Origin: Oscillospiraceae bacterium
Lineage (GTDB): Bacteria; Bacillota; Clostridia; Oscillospirales; Oscillospiraceae
Reading direction: 5' to 3'
Length of the DNA: 64,000 nt
Assembly (NCBI GenBank): GCA_015067945.1
Contig: SVLM01000001.1
Location: forward strand, 62,001-126,000
Made by a program: the position numbers and the translations under genes. The notes under the pieces were generated by a model that saw only the letters and a program-made list of their open reading frames with translations, was not told the origin of the DNA and ran no database searches. Shown piece by piece: positions 49,627-57,766 of this stretch (positions are counted from its first letter, which is position 1; every line of letters begins with the position of its first letter).

Positions 49627-51183
49627 TCAAACTGACTCTTTGGACAGAATCATACTTCCATCTTGATGTTCAACGATGATGCGATAGGGGATATCCTCGG
49701 TTTGGGAATCCTCCCGGTAGTGGCAACCGATGCTTTGCTTTCGCTGCAAAGCACTGACTAATGCGATCCTCGCAGTTAGCAGATCGTTATAAAGTCTGTG
49801 CTTTACGAAGCAACCCCGATGATCTCCAAGCTGTGCAAGAAGTTCATCAGTTTTCTGAAGACCCTCCAGCAGCTCCTGCTCGTTTCGAATCACGCCCAGG
49901 TGGCCACGGAGTAGATTCTGCAATCTGCTGCGAAGGGCAGCGATATCCACATCGGCAGCTTTGTTGGGCATTTGATCAGGTACAGCGGGGGTTGCTGCAG
50001 AATCAAAATCTCTGACAGCAGTCTGACCGGCAATACGACCGAAAACCATTGTCTCAAGACCTGCGTTGCCGCCTAGGCGATTGGCACCGTGCAGACCACC
50101 GGTGACCTCACCGCAGGCAAGTAATCCGGGGATGCCAGTACGGCAGTTTTCGTCAATCAAGGCACCTCCGCAGGTTGTGTGTGCCGCAGGGGCGATCTCC
50201 ACCGGCACTTTGCACATATCAATACCGTGATTTAAGTACCGGTTGCGGTAAGGTTTGTACACGCCCTCCCACAGTTCCTGAGGTACGGCTGTTGCGTCGA
50301 ACCAAACACCGCCGTGTTCCGTGGCACCGTTGCGTCGGATTTCGTCGCAGATGCACTTGGCCTGCAGATCCTTGGATACACGTTCGCCATCCTCGCTGTA
50401 TCGGAGCATAAAACGCTCACCGTCTTTGCCGCGAAGGACAGCACCCTCGTAAAACATGGTTGTGATGATGCTCTTTCCCACCAATTCCGAAGGCCAGACA
50501 GCGGCACTGGGCTCAAACTGGATAAATTCCATGTCGGTCATTTTTGCACCGGCAAGGTATGCCATGGCACAGCCGTCACCGCCAATATCTGCAGAATTGG
50601 TGGATTCCGGAAACAGCTTACCGAAGCCGCCTGTGGCCAGAATCACCAGTTTTGCTCCAACGGTGCAAAAGCTGTCGGTATCCTTGTCATAGCAGTATGC
50701 ACCGGTGACACGGCCATCCTGTTTCACAAGCTCCAATGCCCGGAAGTTTCGATACTCACGGTAACGATCACTGGCATTTAATTGCTTCCGAAGGGTGCTG
50801 AGCATGGCAGGGCCGGTGTTGTTGTGAATACCGGCGATCCGTGCTACGGTAGAACCCAGAGATTTGATCAGTTGATAACCCCGTTCGTTCTCGTCCACAG
50901 CAAGATTCAATTCTGCAAAATATTCCTGTAGCGTCAGGCTTTCGTGGCACAGACGCTTGACTAAGGAGGGACGACTTTGCTGATAGCCTGAGGCCATAGA
51001 GTCATGATAGAACAGTTCTTCACTGTCACCATCGCCAACCGGCAGGCAAAAGCCGTGAATGTAGGGGGAAGCACCGCCACCGCACTGCAGCAGCGTAACT
51101 TGCAGATCGCTGTTTTTAATGATCTCATAGGCAGCGGCAATGCCGGTAAGACCGCCACCGATGATTAAAATATCTGTGGTCAT
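49627..51183 (-). CDS. Fumarate-reductase/aspartate-oxidase-type flavoprotein
   Basis: 518 residues. FAD Rossmann motif IIGGGLTGIAAAYE at the N-terminus, ATGGFGKLFPEST, the capping-domain marks AAHTTCGGALID and GLLACGEVTGGLHGANRLGGNAG, and the C-terminal helical domain ending in IGCHYREDS, as in SdhA/FrdA/NadB. It probably oxidises or reduces an organic acid with a soluble electron partner. The substrate is unknown. It is fourth in the operon, 3 bp after the dehydratase gene. Confidence 0.88.
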   Translation of the reverse strand: MTTDILIIGGGLTGIAAAYEIIKNSDLQVTLLQCGGGASPYIHGFCLPVGDGDSEELFYHDSMASGYQQSRPSLVKRLCHESLTLQEYFAELNLAVDENERGYQLIKSLGSTVARIAGIHNNTGPAMLSTLRKQLNASDRYREYRNFRALELVKQDGRVTGAYCYDKDTDSFCTVGAKLVILATGGFGKLFPESTNSADIGGDGCAMAYLAGAKMTDMEFIQFEPSAAVWPSELVGKSIITTMFYEGAVLRGKDGERFMLRYSEDGERVSKDLQAKCICDEIRRNGATEHGGVWFDATAVPQELWEGVYKPYRNRYLNHGIDMCKVPVEIAPAAHTTCGGALIDENCRTGIPGLLACGEVTGGLHGANRLGGNAGLETMVFGRIAGQTAVRDFDSAATPAVPDQMPNKAADVDIAALRSRLQNLLRGHLGVIRNEQELLEGLQKTDELLAQLGDHRGCFVKHRLYNDLLTARIALVSALQRKQSIGCHYREDSQTEDIPYRIIVEHQDGSMILSKESV

Positions 51184-51186
51184 AGG

Positions 51187-52857
51187 TTATTCCCAAATGC
51201 CGCCCTTGGCCATGGAACCAACGTTCTTAACGAACAGACGCAGGAATCTGGGATATTTCTCAGCAGGGAACTCCCAGTGGAAGGCAGCCTTACGCTTTGC
51301 AAGCTCCTCATCAGACAGCTCCACATTCATGGTACGCTTCTTCACATCAATCTCGATGATGTCACCCTCTTCGATCAGACCCAGAGGGCCGCCCAAGGCA
51401 GCCTCCGGAGAAACGTAACCGACACTCAGTCCGGAAGTACCGCCGGAGAAACGGCCATCAGTAATGACCGCACAGGACTTGTACAGATTAGGATCGCCCT
51501 TCAGCTCCTCTTGGAAGGTGAATGCAGTCGTACCAAAGCGAGCCTTTAGACCCAGAAAACGGAGAACGCAGGCATCTCCGGGCTTGACTTCACCGTTACG
51601 CAGAGCGGTCAGACCCTCTTCCAGCGAGTTGAAGATGCGAGCACGCCCACGGAAATAAGTAAGCTCCTCAGGAACAGCAGCGATCTTCAGAATGGATCCC
51701 TCAGGTGCCAGATTGCCGTAAAGAACACCCAGACCGGGCTCCTGAGAAACGGGATTCTCCAGAGTGCGGATCACATCGCTGTGATAAATCTTGGCTTTTT
51801 TGCAGTTTTCAGCCAGTGTATTACCGGTTACGGTGATGCAGGTGCCGTCCAGCTTGGGCATCAGCTCCTTCAGCAGAGCGGGCAGACCACCGGCAAGATC
51901 CAGATCCTTGACGGAGTAGGGGCCGCCGGGGGCCAGGTGGCTCATCAGGGGAATCTCGTTGGATGCTTCGTCGAAATACTGCCACCAGGGCAGATCATAA
52001 CCTGCTTCGTTGGCAATGGCGGGAATATGCAGGATCAGATTGGAAGAGCCGGCAATTGCCATGTCAACCTTGATTGCATTTTTGATTGCCTCAACGGTCA
52101 TTACATCCCGGGCTTTGATATCATTTCGAACCAATTCCATGATCTGCAGACCGGCCATATATGCCAGCTTGTAGATGGCAGAACCGGTGGCGTCCATAGT
52201 GGAGTTGCCGGGCAGAGTCATGCCCATGGCCTCTGCGATCATGCACATGGAGTTGGCGGTGGTCATGGAGGTACAGGCACCGCAGGTACCCCAGGAGTTC
52301 TCGATCAGATCGTTGTAAAGCTCCATATCCATAGCACCCTTGTGAGCGGTACCCACTTTGTCCTGAGCATGGATGTGCAGCACTTCCTTGCCACGGCAGT
52401 GACCCAGGGGCATGTAACCGCCAGTAACCAGAATTGTGGGAATGTTCACCCGAGCGGCACCCATCAGATGACCGGGAACGATGGAGTCACAGGTGGACAG
52501 CATAACCATGCCGTCGAACATATTGCTTTCGCTGGTCAGCTCCACCTGATCGGCGATGCAGTTACGGCTGGGAACTTCGATATAGCGGGGATCTTTCATG
52601 ACCATGCCATCACAAACAGCAGTAGTCATGACCTCCACCGGCAGACCGCCGGCCTCACGGATGCCCTGCTTGACACGCTCAGCAAGCTTGTCCAGATGAA
52701 CGTGGCCGGGGTTGTACTCATTCCAGGAATTCACAACACCGATAAGGGGACGCTTCTGCTCTTCAGGAGTGTAGCCCATACCGCACATCAAACCCTTGCG
52801 GCACTCGGAAGCTTCACCGAATTCCCAGCAGCTACGCATATCTTCGTACTTTTTCAT
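51187..52857 (-). CDS. IlvD/Edd-family dehydratase, probably sugar-acid specific
   Basis: 556 residues. Iron-sulfur dehydratase marks: cysteines in TAVCDGMVM, STCDSIVPGH and NSWGTCGACTSMTTANSM, then TDGRFSGGTSGLSVGYVSPEA near the end. The segment after CDGM reads KDPRYIEVPSRN where dihydroxyacid dehydratases have GHxGMxxSLPSR, so a sugar-acid dehydratase is more likely than a biosynthetic IlvD; no ilv genes are nearby. In the operon it lies between an SDR and a flavoprotein, consistent with dehydrating an oxidised sugar acid. Confidence 0.9.
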   Translation of the reverse strand: MKKYEDMRSCWEFGEASECRKGLMCGMGYTPEEQKRPLIGVVNSWNEYNPGHVHLDKLAERVKQGIREAGGLPVEVMTTAVCDGMVMKDPRYIEVPSRNCIADQVELTSESNMFDGMVMLSTCDSIVPGHLMGAARVNIPTILVTGGYMPLGHCRGKEVLHIHAQDKVGTAHKGAMDMELYNDLIENSWGTCGACTSMTTANSMCMIAEAMGMTLPGNSTMDATGSAIYKLAYMAGLQIMELVRNDIKARDVMTVEAIKNAIKVDMAIAGSSNLILHIPAIANEAGYDLPWWQYFDEASNEIPLMSHLAPGGPYSVKDLDLAGGLPALLKELMPKLDGTCITVTGNTLAENCKKAKIYHSDVIRTLENPVSQEPGLGVLYGNLAPEGSILKIAAVPEELTYFRGRARIFNSLEEGLTALRNGEVKPGDACVLRFLGLKARFGTTAFTFQEELKGDPNLYKSCAVITDGRFSGGTSGLSVGYVSPEAALGGPLGLIEEGDIIEIDVKKRTMNVELSDEELAKRKAAFHWEFPAEKYPRFLRLFVKNVGSMAKGGIWE

Positions 52858-52869
52858 GATGATACCTCC

Positions 52870-53658
52870 TTAGAAGTCCTCTTTCATGCTTTCAATATTG
52901 CCGGTAACGGTCTGTCCGCCGTCCACGCGGAGGATCTGACCGGTGATGTAACGGGTGTTTACCTCGTCGGACATAAACAGAATTGCAGGCACAATGTGCT
53001 CGGTCTGACCCAGAAAGCCAACAGGAATCCGGTTGGTGAATGCTTCCAGGTCAGAATCCTTGTACCGGTCGCTGAGCTTGGTCATGATAAAGCCGGGAGC
53101 GATGCAGTTGACGCGGATGCCGTACTTGGCCACTTCAACTGCCAGAGCCTTGGTCAACATTTCCAGACCGCCCTTGGCGGCACAGTAGGGCAGGAACTTC
53201 CGCTTCACCCAGGAGATAGAGCCATGTACGGAGCTGATATTCACAATCCGACCGGGAATATTATTTTCCTTCATGTTTTTGATGGCAGCCTGTGCACAGT
53301 ATGCAGCACTGCTCAGGTTCAGGGTGATCTGACGATCCCAGTAATCCAGGGGCAGATCCTCAAATTCGCCCTTAGGAATCTGCAAGGCACCGCCGGCGTT
53401 GTTGATCAAAACATCAATGGTGCCGAAGTCAGCCAGGAACTTCTGCATCAGCTTCTCGCAGTCCTCACGGAACTGGAAGTCGGCCTTATAGATCCGGGCG
53501 TCAATGCCGTATTTCAGACATTCGCGCTGAACCTTTTCAGCACCTTCGGGATTCTTGCAGTAGGTGATACCCACGTTGTAGCCCTTCTGGGCAAATGCAA
53601 TGGCGGATGCCGCACCGATTCCGTTGGAGGAACCGGTAACCAGTACGTTTTTGCTCAT
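52870..53658 (-). CDS. SDR-family oxidoreductase
   Basis: 262 residues, classical short-chain dehydrogenase: TGSSNGIGAASAIAFAQKGY (cofactor loop), NNAGG, NISSVHGS, catalytic YCAAKGGL (Tyr-x3-Lys), and the typical C-terminal TGQILRVDGGQTVTG. Likely converts an alcohol of the pathway sugar or sugar acid to the ketone, or the reverse. Second gene of the operon, 10 bp after the MBL gene and 12 bp before the dehydratase. Confidence 0.92.
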   Translation of the reverse strand: MSKNVLVTGSSNGIGAASAIAFAQKGYNVGITYCKNPEGAEKVQRECLKYGIDARIYKADFQFREDCEKLMQKFLADFGTIDVLINNAGGALQIPKGEFEDLPLDYWDRQITLNLSSAAYCAQAAIKNMKENNIPGRIVNISSVHGSISWVKRKFLPYCAAKGGLEMLTKALAVEVAKYGIRVNCIAPGFIMTKLSDRYKDSDLEAFTNRIPVGFLGQTEHIVPAILFMSDEVNTRYITGQILRVDGGQTVTGNIESMKEDF

Positions 53659-53668
53659 TTTCGTTACC

Positions 53669-54586
53669 TCACTTGTTGTTAATTTGTTGGATATGTTCGG
53701 TTACAGTGTAAAGTGCCATAAACAGATGCTCAGGCATGCCGCAGCCTTTGCTGCGAATTAGAGACTCGGCAATTTCCGAAGGATCACTAACACCGAGCTT
53801 CATGCAAGCACGAATATAGCTGTCATATTCGGAAACATAGCACTTGCAGGTAAACAGGGCGTTATGGACATTTTCCTTTTCCCGGATAACGTAGCCCAGG
53901 CCTACATAGTCATGACCGCAGAGGATGTTCTCAATTTCCATCTGAATCAGCCGATTCAGGGTGTACTCGTAGTCTGCAAGACTCTTATAGAAGCCAACGC
54001 CCTGACAGATGGTGCCGTTTGCCTGGAGGCTGTCGCCGGTGATGATGGTCTTGGTGGGGATATCATACCAGCAAACACAGTCGTTGTCGTGACCGGGGGT
54101 GTGGATCACCTGCAGGCGGTCTGCCAGAATGTCGCCATCCTTCAGCACGATGTCCACAGGGATGCCCTTAAGGAAGGATTGGGGAACAGGGGAGTGCTCC
54201 GGGAATTTCGTCCGCGTCTGAATGGCGTAGGGAACCGGATCTTCAATTTTGGGTGCGGCAAGTTCAAATGCCGCCACCTGAAAATCACCCAGTTGACGCA
54301 GGCGGTAGTTGCCGCCGATGTGATCACCGTGGCAGTGTGTGTTGACCAGATAATCAATATCGTCCACAGACATTCCCAGATCCCGCAGAGCAGGCACGAT
54401 ATAATAATCCACATCCGTATCCTTGGCTGCGGTATCGATCAGGATGTTCTTTTCACCGGTCAGCAGGTAAACGCCTGTCCAAACGGGTCCAAAGGGCACC
54501 TCCAGCAGAAAGATCCCCGGCAGCATTTGCCGAAATGTTACCATCGGCGGTTTCATGAATTCCATATCTTCAACAGCAGATGTCAT
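53669..54586 (-). CDS. Metallo-beta-lactamase-fold hydrolase (glyoxalase II/lactonase type)
   Basis: 305 residues. Metal-binding NTHCHGDHIGG (HxHxDH), later TPGHDNDC and ITGDSL, then the final histidine in CGHDYVGLG. The extra C-terminal helical region resembles the quorum-lactonase and glyoxalase II-like groups. It could open a sugar lactone made by the operon's dehydrogenase (inference). First gene of the seven-gene operon; a minus-strand TATAAT with a poor -35 lies about 27 bp upstream, so activator control is likely. Confidence 0.88.
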   Translation of the reverse strand: MTSAVEDMEFMKPPMVTFRQMLPGIFLLEVPFGPVWTGVYLLTGEKNILIDTAAKDTDVDYYIVPALRDLGMSVDDIDYLVNTHCHGDHIGGNYRLRQLGDFQVAAFELAAPKIEDPVPYAIQTRTKFPEHSPVPQSFLKGIPVDIVLKDGDILADRLQVIHTPGHDNDCVCWYDIPTKTIITGDSLQANGTICQGVGFYKSLADYEYTLNRLIQMEIENILCGHDYVGLGYVIREKENVHNALFTCKCYVSEYDSYIRACMKLGVSDPSEIAESLIRSKGCGMPEHLFMALYTVTEHIQQINNK

Positions 54587-54612
54587 AGTGCAGCTCCTTT
54601 GCTAATTTGTTC

Positions 54613-54618
54613 ATTATA
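54613..54618 (-). promoter_or_regulatory. -10 element of the FdrA operon
   Basis: TATAAT on the minus strand about 27 bp before the MBL gene; no good -35 at 16-18 bp, as expected for an AraC-activated promoter. Confidence 0.45.
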
Positions 54619-54757
54619 ATATTACTATATGGCATTAACCGCCCAGTTTCAATGTAGGAAAAAAGCAAATCATTACAAAAAATACACTTTTCAAGATAAC
54701 TGACAGATTCATTGGTGATGATTTGAATATTCATGAATGAATAGGGATACTTTCCAC

Positions 54758-54786
54758 TTGAAACGTTGGCATTCAAATGTTATACT
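54758..54786 (+). promoter_or_regulatory. Promoter of the second ECF S-component gene
   Basis: TTGAAA, 17 bp, TATACT. Confidence 0.72.
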
Positions 54787-54822
54787 TTGTACTAAATCAA
54801 AACTCGGGAAGGTATGCGTATA

Positions 54823-55386
54823 ATGAGTAAAAAAATCCGCTGGATTACACAAACCGCCGTCATGCTGGCTGCACTGGTAGCCTTGCAGGCAATTACAAAA
54901 CCCCTTGGTCAACTGGTCACCGGTTCCTGCGTCAATGCTGTTCTGGCCATCTCTGCTTTGCTGGTGGGCATGAGCAGCGGTATTGCAGTCGCGCTCATAA
55001 GTCCGATTTTTGCATTCCTGCTCGGCATAGCACCTAATTTTGTGACAGTGATTCCCATTATGCTTAGCAATACAATTTTTGCGTGCTTACTCTGCTGTCT
55101 TGCAGGAAATAATTGCGCGTCCTTTTTGCGTCAAACTGCGGCATTGATCACCGCATCTGTTGCAAAGTTTGCTCTTCTCTATTTACTTGTCGTAGAGTTG
55201 ATTTGTGGCATTCTTGCGGATGCTCTCCTGGGGCAGAAAATTGGATCTGTAGTCGTTCTCGCACCACCCATGCTGAATATGTTGCCAGCAATGTTCAGCT
55301 GGCCCCAATTGCTGACAGCCCTCATTGGCGGCGGTGTCGCTTTGTTCTTGCGACCAATTCTTGCCAAAGCAACTCAAAAGCGATAA
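54823..55386 (+). CDS. ECF transporter S component, substrate unknown
   Basis: 187 residues, five to six membrane helices: ITQTAVMLAALVALQAITKPLG at the N-terminus, then SALLVGMSSGIAVALISPIFAFLLG. The layout fits S components of energy-coupling factor transporters. It stands alone between two catabolic loci, so it may bring in a vitamin or pathway compound. ATG 54823 is about 10 bp from GGGAAGG, whereas ATG 54814 is only 1 bp from it. Confidence 0.75.
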   Translation: MSKKIRWITQTAVMLAALVALQAITKPLGQLVTGSCVNAVLAISALLVGMSSGIAVALISPIFAFLLGIAPNFVTVIPIMLSNTIFACLLCCLAGNNCASFLRQTAALITASVAKFALLYLLVVELICGILADALLGQKIGSVVVLAPPMLNMLPAMFSWPQLLTALIGGGVALFLRPILAKATQKR

Positions 55387-55416
55387 AAAAGAGGCAGTTC
55401 AAACTGCCTCTTTTTG
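55385..55416. terminator. Bidirectional terminator
   Basis: AAAAAAGAGGCAGTT, loop CA, AACTGCCTCTTTTT, serving the ECF gene (+) and the G1P dehydrogenase-like gene (-). Confidence 0.9.
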
Positions 55417-55421
55417 CTATT

Positions 55422-56759
55422 TTAGCCGAATAGTCTATCAGCGACTTCTTCCAGACAACCCAAATCCCACAACAGGCGAGTGCCGACGTACTTGTCACGA
55501 ATGTCCTTTGCCATCAAAAATGCGTTGCGGATCTCATACTCATTGAAGCCGATTTCCTCCGCTTTCGTTGCTGCACCAACGGTCTTTAAAGCATTCTCAA
55601 CAAATTCATAGGGAGGAATCTCGTCATTGATGATTTGCAGAATCTCATCCCATGCATTGATGATGAGTTCAAGACGGGCAGCGTGCTTAGCCTTGTCATA
55701 TTTGCCCTCGCGGCTTTCGTTCTGGATCATCGCTTCCGCACCGGTTCCAAGGAATCTCCGCAATTCCTCATTCCAGTCCTCAACGTCAAAGCCTGCAACA
55801 TAAGCAAGTGCTTTTTCCTTATTGGGAACAATTTGCCGAATCTGTTCGTAAGCACGGATGCCCATCAGCGTACCGACACCGCATTGAATTCCGTGAGTGT
55901 CCGTCAGTGTACCGAAGGACAGGCCACGCATATCCCAAATATGGGAGAAATAGTGCTCCATACCGGATGCAGGCCTGGACATACCGGCATAGCTCATGGC
56001 GATACCCGTGATCACCAAGCCCTCCATAACAGCGGCCACAGCATCAGGTTTTCGTTGCATCAGGCTTTCCGCGTTGGTGACGCACTTATGGACAGCCTCC
56101 CGCACCATCTGTGCGATGACGGGACAGAATTCCTCACCGATCAGTCGGTTTGCAATACGCCACTCGCAGATGGACACATACTTAGCAACCATATCGCCCA
56201 GACCGGACTGGAGCATCTTGATTGGAGCCGCACAGAGGATGTCCAGATCACCGATAATAACAGAAGGGCAGCAGGAGTTCAGGGAAACTTTCAGGCCACT
56301 GCGAGCCATGGAGCTGGTTGCTGAGGCATATCCGTCCATAGAAGGAGCCGTGCCGAAAATCATATAGGTCTTTCCGATCAGATTGGCAAGAATTTTTCCG
56401 ATATCGTTGATCACACCGGAGCCAACGCCCAAAATGAGATCGCAAGAAGTATCGAAATGCATCACAGCCGCACCAACAGCATGCTCGTCAGGCTCCAAAT
56501 TTGTCTGTGGGAACACATAGCTGGAATAGGGAATACCGGCATTCTTCAGATGCTCACAAACGGCTGTGCCAGCCGCAGCTTCTGCGTTAACGTCAGTCAA
56601 TACAAATACCTTGTGACCGCCGTATTTCTCAACCAGACCGGGAATCCGCTTGATTGCACCTGCCTCAATGATCAATTCCTTCAGAGAACTGCTGTGAGAT
56701 TTGCCGCACTGGCAGGAAAAGCTGCCTTCTCGGATACAGTCATAAATTGTTTTATTCAT
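55422..56759 (-). CDS. sn-Glycerol-1-phosphate dehydrogenase-like protein (EgsA/AraM)
   Basis: 445 residues of the iron-alcohol-dehydrogenase-like family. NAD site GVGSGVINDIGK, substrate region APSMDGYASATSS, metal ligands in GLGDMVAKYVS (Asp), GMEHYFSHIWD (His) and DTHGIQCG (His). AraM of B. subtilis reduces dihydroxyacetone phosphate to glycerol-1-phosphate. The approximately 25-residue N-terminus with CQCGKSH is extra and cysteine-rich, so it may bind metal. It lies 21 bp after an AraC gene on the same strand. Confidence 0.85.
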   Translation of the reverse strand: MNKTIYDCIREGSFSCQCGKSHSSSLKELIIEAGAIKRIPGLVEKYGGHKVFVLTDVNAEAAAGTAVCEHLKNAGIPYSSYVFPQTNLEPDEHAVGAAVMHFDTSCDLILGVGSGVINDIGKILANLIGKTYMIFGTAPSMDGYASATSSMARSGLKVSLNSCCPSVIIGDLDILCAAPIKMLQSGLGDMVAKYVSICEWRIANRLIGEEFCPVIAQMVREAVHKCVTNAESLMQRKPDAVAAVMEGLVITGIAMSYAGMSRPASGMEHYFSHIWDMRGLSFGTLTDTHGIQCGVGTLMGIRAYEQIRQIVPNKEKALAYVAGFDVEDWNEELRRFLGTGAEAMIQNESREGKYDKAKHAARLELIINAWDEILQIINDEIPPYEFVENALKTVGAATKAEEIGFNEYEIRNAFLMAKDIRDKYVGTRLLWDLGCLEEVADRLFG

Positions 56760-56780
56760 TGTCGTAATTCCTTTCCTATG

Positions 56781-57590
56781 TTATGCCTGGTATCGTGCCA
56801 TGTTCCTCTGTCTGTATTCACCCGGCGTGCAGAATACCGCTTGTTTAAATCTAGAGCAAAGGTGGGATTGGGAGGAGTATCCGCATTCGTATGCAATTTC
56901 TGACAGAGAGCTTTCGGTGTGCACCAAAAGCCATTTTGCCTGCTGCAATCGCTGTTCCATCAGATATTCCTGGGGGGTGATACCCATCACCTTCCGGAAA
57001 AGATTGTGAAAGTAATTCGGGGAATATCCGGCCAGGGCTGCCATATCTGCCAGAGTGATGGGTTTTTGATAATTGCGGTGAATGTACTCCAACACTTTTG
57101 GAATGAACTGGTAACGGTTTTCGTCGCAATGCTCCAGGCAGTTGTGATTGTTCTGGCTGTCATTTTGCAGATGGTAGAATAGCTCCAAGAGCTTTGCATT
57201 GATATAATCCGACTCTGGATTGTAACCCACCCTGAGCAGATGGTCAATCAGAGCCTCGAAAAGTTGACTGTAAACCTGAGAGTCGATAATCCGATAGAAA
57301 TCAGGAGTCTGCATTAAAGCAGCCCGGTACGGTGAATCCTCTGGAAATTGAATATGTAAAAAGTAGCATTTAAAGGGGAAGATACTGCTTCTTTTTTGAC
57401 CCGGCTTTCCGCATAACAGCGTGCCCGGTGCAATTTCATAGTGATGATCATTTACAATGGATGTACCGTTTGCAGATATATAATATTCGATTTCAAATAG
57501 TTTCGTATTACGAACGATAGAGCGTTTTTTGCCTGGGCGTGCGTTGGTTGTGTCATACACGCCGAAATTATGCAGCTCACAGAGTTTCAT
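56781..57590 (-). CDS. AraC-family transcriptional regulator
   Basis: 269 residues from ATG 57590 (GAGGTGG upstream). Cupin-type N-terminal domain (about 1-140; YEIAPGTLLCGKPGQ) and C-terminal double HTH (MAALAGYSPNYFHNLFRKVMGI; SLSEIAYECGYSSQSHLCSRF). It is divergent from the GH operon starting at 57767 and upstream of the G1P dehydrogenase-like gene, so it may regulate both. Confidence 0.91.
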   Translation of the reverse strand: MKLCELHNFGVYDTTNARPGKKRSIVRNTKLFEIEYYISANGTSIVNDHHYEIAPGTLLCGKPGQKRSSIFPFKCYFLHIQFPEDSPYRAALMQTPDFYRIIDSQVYSQLFEALIDHLLRVGYNPESDYINAKLLELFYHLQNDSQNNHNCLEHCDENRYQFIPKVLEYIHRNYQKPITLADMAALAGYSPNYFHNLFRKVMGITPQEYLMEQRLQQAKWLLVHTESSLSEIAYECGYSSQSHLCSRFKQAVFCTPGEYRQRNMARYQA

Positions 57591-57766
57591 AATCCACCTC
57601 GTCCCTTGCAAGATGATAACATAATAACATTAAGGAATGAAATTAACAAGAGAAATCATAAGATAATATAAAACAAAAAGAATATGGTGATATACTGCCG
57701 TGTGATTTTAAATCATAATGTAATTGTATTATTCTGCCAAAATGCCTAAGAAAGGGGCACTTGACT

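Noticed and set aside
46795-49679. 451- and 528-aa plus-strand ORFs opposite DUF1116 and fdrA
   Set aside because: Antisense shadows of recognised genes.
49627-51183. Flavoprotein as anaerobic glycerol-3-phosphate dehydrogenase subunit B
   Set aside because: The C-terminal domain and CGGALID/GLHGANRLGGNA motifs are of the fumarate reductase/aspartate oxidase type.
51781-53682. 633-aa plus-strand ORF opposite the dehydratase and SDR genes
   Set aside because: Spans two real minus-strand genes; no motif, no ribosome site.
54570-54776. 68-aa minus-strand ORF upstream of the MBL gene
   Set aside because: Covers the promoter region of the FdrA operon, has no ribosome site and no recognisable features.
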